A DNA stretch of 64,000 nt from DASWTL01 sp036402155 (lineage in GTDB: Bacteria > Bacteroidota > Bacteroidia > Sphingobacteriales > Sphingobacteriaceae). Both the position numbers and the translations under genes were made by a program. A model generated the notes under the pieces. The model saw only the letters and a list, made by a program, of their open reading frames with translations. It was not told the DNA's origin and did not search any database. The DNA is taken from the NCBI GenBank assembly GCA_036402155.1, contig DASWTL010000221.1, positions 1-64,000 of the forward strand. The letters run 5' to 3'. The number at the start of each line of letters is the position of its first letter. Positions within the stretch are counted from its first letter, which is position 1. Below are positions 61,493 through 64,000 of this stretch, piece after piece.

Positions 61493-62059
61493 ATGAAGAA
61501 TTTGAAGGCACTCGTTAGAAATGATGTTAGAACGCAAAAGTACTTTTATTACTTAATTATAGTATCATTAGTATATATGGTAATTTATTTGTCATATACT
61601 ATGAAACAAAATTATGCTGTCAACCAAACCACTACACAAACTAATGTAGTAATGAACAGTGAAACTATCGAGAGTGACTTTTCAGAGGAAGCTTTAATAT
61701 CATTCATGAAGAAATTAAAGATCAAATATCCGGAAACTGTTTTGGCTCAGGCAAAACTCGAAACAGGTAATTTTACATCGGCAATCTTCAAAGAAAATCA
61801 TAACCTTTTTGGAATGAAAGTAGCTGAAAAAAGGCCAACCTCAGCTATAGGGATTAATCGTGGACATGCGCAATATAGAAATTGGAAAGATTCTGTAATT
61901 GATTATGCATTATTGCAGAGTTATATTATTGCTAAACTTCCTAAGTTAAGCAGCAAAGAATATCGTACTTATATTCAAAAATTTTATTCTGAAACTGCTG
62001 ACTATTTGGTACGTATGGACAGAACTATGGATAAAGGGTATGTTCCATATAAATTATGA
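61493..62059 (+). CDS. Membrane-anchored glucosaminidase-like protein
   Basis: 188 residues. One N-terminal TM (YFYYLIIVSLVYMVIYLSY) anchors a glucosaminidase domain (FlgJ/LytG-like, GH73 type): LISFMKKLKIKYPETVLAQAKLETGNFTSAIF with the probable catalytic Glu in AKLETG, then NLFGMKV and YRNWKDSVIDYALLQ. It probably cleaves peptidoglycan glycan strands from the outer face of the inner membrane. Followed by a terminator. Confidence 0.87.
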   Translation: MKNLKALVRNDVRTQKYFYYLIIVSLVYMVIYLSYTMKQNYAVNQTTTQTNVVMNSETIESDFSEEALISFMKKLKIKYPETVLAQAKLETGNFTSAIFKENHNLFGMKVAEKRPTSAIGINRGHAQYRNWKDSVIDYALLQSYIIAKLPKLSSKEYRTYIQKFYSETADYLVRMDRTMDKGYVPYKL

Positions 62060-62087
62060 ATTTAAATCTATAAAAAGATAAATATTG

Positions 62088-62120
62088 AAAGTGCCGGTTA
62101 TTTCAGCCGGCACTTTTTTT
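62088..62120 (+). terminator. Terminator after the glucosaminidase gene
   Basis: GTGCCGG (62091-62097) pairs with CCGGCAC (62107-62113), extended by AAA/TTT pairs and followed by a T-run. Strong intrinsic terminator. Confidence 0.9.
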
Positions 62121-62197
62121 ATGCATATAGATTCCTGAACTAAAACAAACTTACCCGATGTTGTATTCCTAGTGTTATACGTGTGGTCGTTTAATCT

Positions 62198-62599
62198 ATG
62201 AAAAAATATATAATTGCAGCTTTGTTACTGCATATGGCAATATATTCAGCATCTGCTCAGGATGCTGATGCAATTCTGGGAATATGGCACAGCCCCCATG
62301 GGCATACAGATATTCAAATAATAAAGAAAGATAACTTATATTCAGGAGTAACTACCTCATTAAAAGAGAACCATCCTGGTCATCTTTCATCCGGGCCCGA
62401 TACAGGCGTAGTAATTCTAAAAGATTTTAAGCATAGACGGAGAGGAATATATAATGGAGGCAAGGTGCTTGATTCAAAATCCGGGAGGAGTTACAATGGT
62501 CAGATGAAACTGATTAATAATGACAGATTAGATATTCGGATTTTTTTTGGTATTATTCAATTTGGCAGAACTGAAACATGGACCCGTGTGAAAGAATGA
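62198..62599 (+). CDS. DUF2147 exported protein
   Basis: 133 residues. Signal peptide MKKYIIAALLLHMAIYSASAQ, then the DUF2147 beta-barrel-like domain: AILGIWHSPHGHTDIQIIKKD, VVILKDFKHRRRGIYNGGKVLD, and a C-terminal TRTE-type FGRTETWTRVKE. Predicted periplasmic; function unknown. The His-rich HSPHGH in the usual WxxP region is a small deviation. Confidence 0.85.
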   Translation: MKKYIIAALLLHMAIYSASAQDADAILGIWHSPHGHTDIQIIKKDNLYSGVTTSLKENHPGHLSSGPDTGVVILKDFKHRRRGIYNGGKVLDSKSGRSYNGQMKLINNDRLDIRIFFGIIQFGRTETWTRVKE

Positions 62600-62641
62600 G
62601 GAACGTACTTATTAAGTGATACATTCCTGTTACTTTTAACA

Positions 62642-63367
62642 ATGACTTATGCTGAAATGCAACATGTTCCTGCCATCTTTTTAATTGTAACCGGTGCAGG
62701 TGTAAGTGTTGTTACCCATAAACTAACTTTTTTTGGTGCACTGGCCGGAGTAGTAATCGCTTTCAGCATATATTTTTTTGCTGGTTATACGGGGTTGATC
62801 ATGTTGGCATCTTTTTTTATAACAGGAACATTTGCAACATCCTGGCGAAAAAAGGATAAGCAAAACCGCTTAAATAAATCAGGATATCAGAGTAAGCGGA
62901 GTATGAATCAGGTATTAGCCAATGCGGCAGTACCGTCACTAATTGCTTGTTTTATTTACATCGATCCCGCAAATGCCAATCTCTATCAGCTGGTAATAGC
63001 CGGAAGTCTGGCGTCAGCTACCGCCGACACATTGTCTTCAGAATTAGGGATGATTTACGGTCGTCGGTTTTACAACGTTCTTTCCTTGAAAACAGAAGCG
63101 AAAGGTCTTGATGGGGTAATCAGCCTGGAAGGCACATTAATTGGTTGCGCAGGTGCCACACTTATAGCATTCATTTATTCATTGGGATATGGATTCAATC
63201 ACGGTTTTTGGATGGTTATTTTTGCCGGAACTGCTGGAAACTTAACCGATTCTATCCTGGGAGCGGCTTTGGAAAGGAAAAACTTAATGACGAATGACAT
63301 GGTTAATTTCCTAAGTACTGTTTCAGCAGCTGTAACTACCTGGTTTCTGTCCTACTTAACTATCTGA
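62642..63367 (+). CDS. DUF92 membrane protein
   Basis: 241 residues with about six or seven TM helices. DUF92 signature: GVVIAFSIYFFAGYTGLIML, ASATADTLSSELGMIYGRR, and GTAGNLTDSILGAALERK. Some family members are phytyl-phosphate or polyprenol-phosphate kinase-related; activity here is not established. ATG 62642 overlaps no other gene; 42 bases after DUF2147. Confidence 0.88.
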   Translation: MTYAEMQHVPAIFLIVTGAGVSVVTHKLTFFGALAGVVIAFSIYFFAGYTGLIMLASFFITGTFATSWRKKDKQNRLNKSGYQSKRSMNQVLANAAVPSLIACFIYIDPANANLYQLVIAGSLASATADTLSSELGMIYGRRFYNVLSLKTEAKGLDGVISLEGTLIGCAGATLIAFIYSLGYGFNHGFWMVIFAGTAGNLTDSILGAALERKNLMTNDMVNFLSTVSAAVTTWFLSYLTI

Positions 63368-63395
63368 TTATTAGGTCGTAATTATTGACATATTT

Positions 63396-63403
63396 TAAGT
63401 TTG
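63396..63403 (+). promoter_or_regulatory. Possible -7 promoter box upstream of the POTRA-like gene
   Basis: TAAGTTTG fits TAnnTTTG exactly, 120 bases before ATG 63524. The distance is long, and no -33 partner is obvious, so this is tentative. Confidence 0.3.
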
Positions 63404-63523
63404 TGTAAAAACGCTAACACAATACCCTAAAATTTGTTATAAACTATAATGATAAAGCGATGCGGTTTTATTATATTCATAATGGTTTTAGCAGGGTGAA
63501 TAAGCCGCCGTTATTAAAGATCT

Positions 63524-64000
63524 ATGGGCAGGTGGAAATATGTTATATTGTTCTTATTAATTTGTGTTGGGTCAATGGTATTTGCCCAGCCAAATACAGA
63601 AAATAAAACCACTGTAAGCAGTTTCCTTTTACGTCAAAAAGGAATATTTAACAAAGTAGCAAAGCAGTTATTGTCTGATACATCTGAAAATAATGTACTG
63701 CTTCGTAATGATGAACTTTTCCAGAAGTACAGTGGCAAAATTATACGCGACATAACTATTCAAACCATTGATTTTGGTGTTTCTATCACAGATACCTCCA
63801 AATATCTGAAAAGCAAGTTAATTACCATCTCTAATAAAATTCATCAGCAAACCCGGGATAAGGTTATCAGAAACAACTTATTCTTTTCAGAGAACCAAAA
63901 ACTATCGCCATATCGCATGGCCGATAATGAAAAACACTTGCGTGACCTGTCTTTTCTTCAGGATGCGAAGATTATTATTGAGCCGATTACAGGGTCGGTT
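63524..64000 (+). CDS. POTRA/BamA-like outer membrane protein, partial (5' part)
   Basis: ATG 63524 opens a frame that stays open to the window edge (159 codons). An in-frame stop just upstream (63515) fixes the start. Signal peptide MGRWKYVILFLLICVGSMVFAQ, then sequence typical of the N-terminus of Bacteroidetes BamA/surface-antigen-like proteins: GKIIRDITIQTIDFGVSITDTS, TRDKVIRNNLFFSE, and MADNEKHLRDLSFLQDAKIII, which reads like a POTRA domain. The beta-barrel would lie beyond the right edge. Confidence 0.75.
   Translation, partial: MGRWKYVILFLLICVGSMVFAQPNTENKTTVSSFLLRQKGIFNKVAKQLLSDTSENNVLLRNDELFQKYSGKIIRDITIQTIDFGVSITDTSKYLKSKLITISNKIHQQTRDKVIRNNLFFSENQKLSPYRMADNEKHLRDLSFLQDAKIIIEPITGSV

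Overview
The window looks like chromosomal core sequence from a Bacteroidetes (Bacteroidota) bacterium, most likely of the Sphingobacteriaceae (Pedobacter/Mucilaginibacter type). The base composition is AT-leaning. Many genes have the Bacteroidetes -7 promoter box TAnnTTTG and weak Shine-Dalgarno sequences. Gene content also fits: three-gene sdh operon with a single cytochrome b subunit, alternative complex III linked to a cytochrome oxidase, BlaR1-like M56 proteins with TonB_C domains, eukaryote-type IleRS next to a TraR/DksA protein and lspA, and numerous DUF families common in this phylum. I saw no rRNA, tRNA, CRISPR array, prophage or intact insertion sequence.

Layout. 1-674: 5' part of a lipoprotein gene running off the left edge. 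826-4433: sdhCAB. 4562-7496 (minus): BlaR1-like sensor, BlaI-like repressor and a MORN-type lipoprotein, with a tandem dyad operator in front. 7635-11158: beta-CASP metallo-hydrolase, a repeat-filled spacer, and pgi. 11245-14043: a catalytic/non-catalytic M16 peptidase pair. 14184-18128: small membrane protein, NlpE/COG3650-like lipoprotein, prfB with a programmed +1 frameshift, SirB1-like protein, methyltransferase. 18136-21208 (minus): histidine kinase/response regulator pair and an outer-membrane barrel protein. 21317-22297: a deoxyhypusine-synthase-like protein lacking the catalytic lysine.

22500-39250 is a respiratory block: alternative complex III (actABCDEF) reading directly into cytochrome oxidase subunits II and I, a strong terminator, then heme O synthase, two subunit III proteins, subunit IV, a SCO copper chaperone, DUF420, a small CSMC protein and DUF983. 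Together with sdhCAB this covers electron flow from succinate through quinol to cytochrome c and oxygen, plus oxidase maturation.

40387-50550 is the most striking region. It holds a degenerate FHA-like protein, a 32-residue membrane microprotein, a PP2C phosphatase with an extracytoplasmic domain, a 1393-residue fusion of a SEDS glycan polymerase with a class B PBP transpeptidase, an FHA protein, a transmembrane Ser/Thr kinase with an SH3-like tail, and a CvpA-CAP fusion. The combination parallels the actinobacterial fhaA-fhaB-pstP-rodA-pbpA-pknAB locus and suggests phosphorylation-controlled peptidoglycan synthesis.

50551-64000 holds recO and dgkA, an MMPL/RND exporter, ileS (with a swapped GIHH active-site motif)-dksA-like-lspA, SIMPL, DUF4112, a glucosaminidase, DUF2147, DUF92 and the 5' end of a POTRA/BamA-like gene that runs off the right edge.
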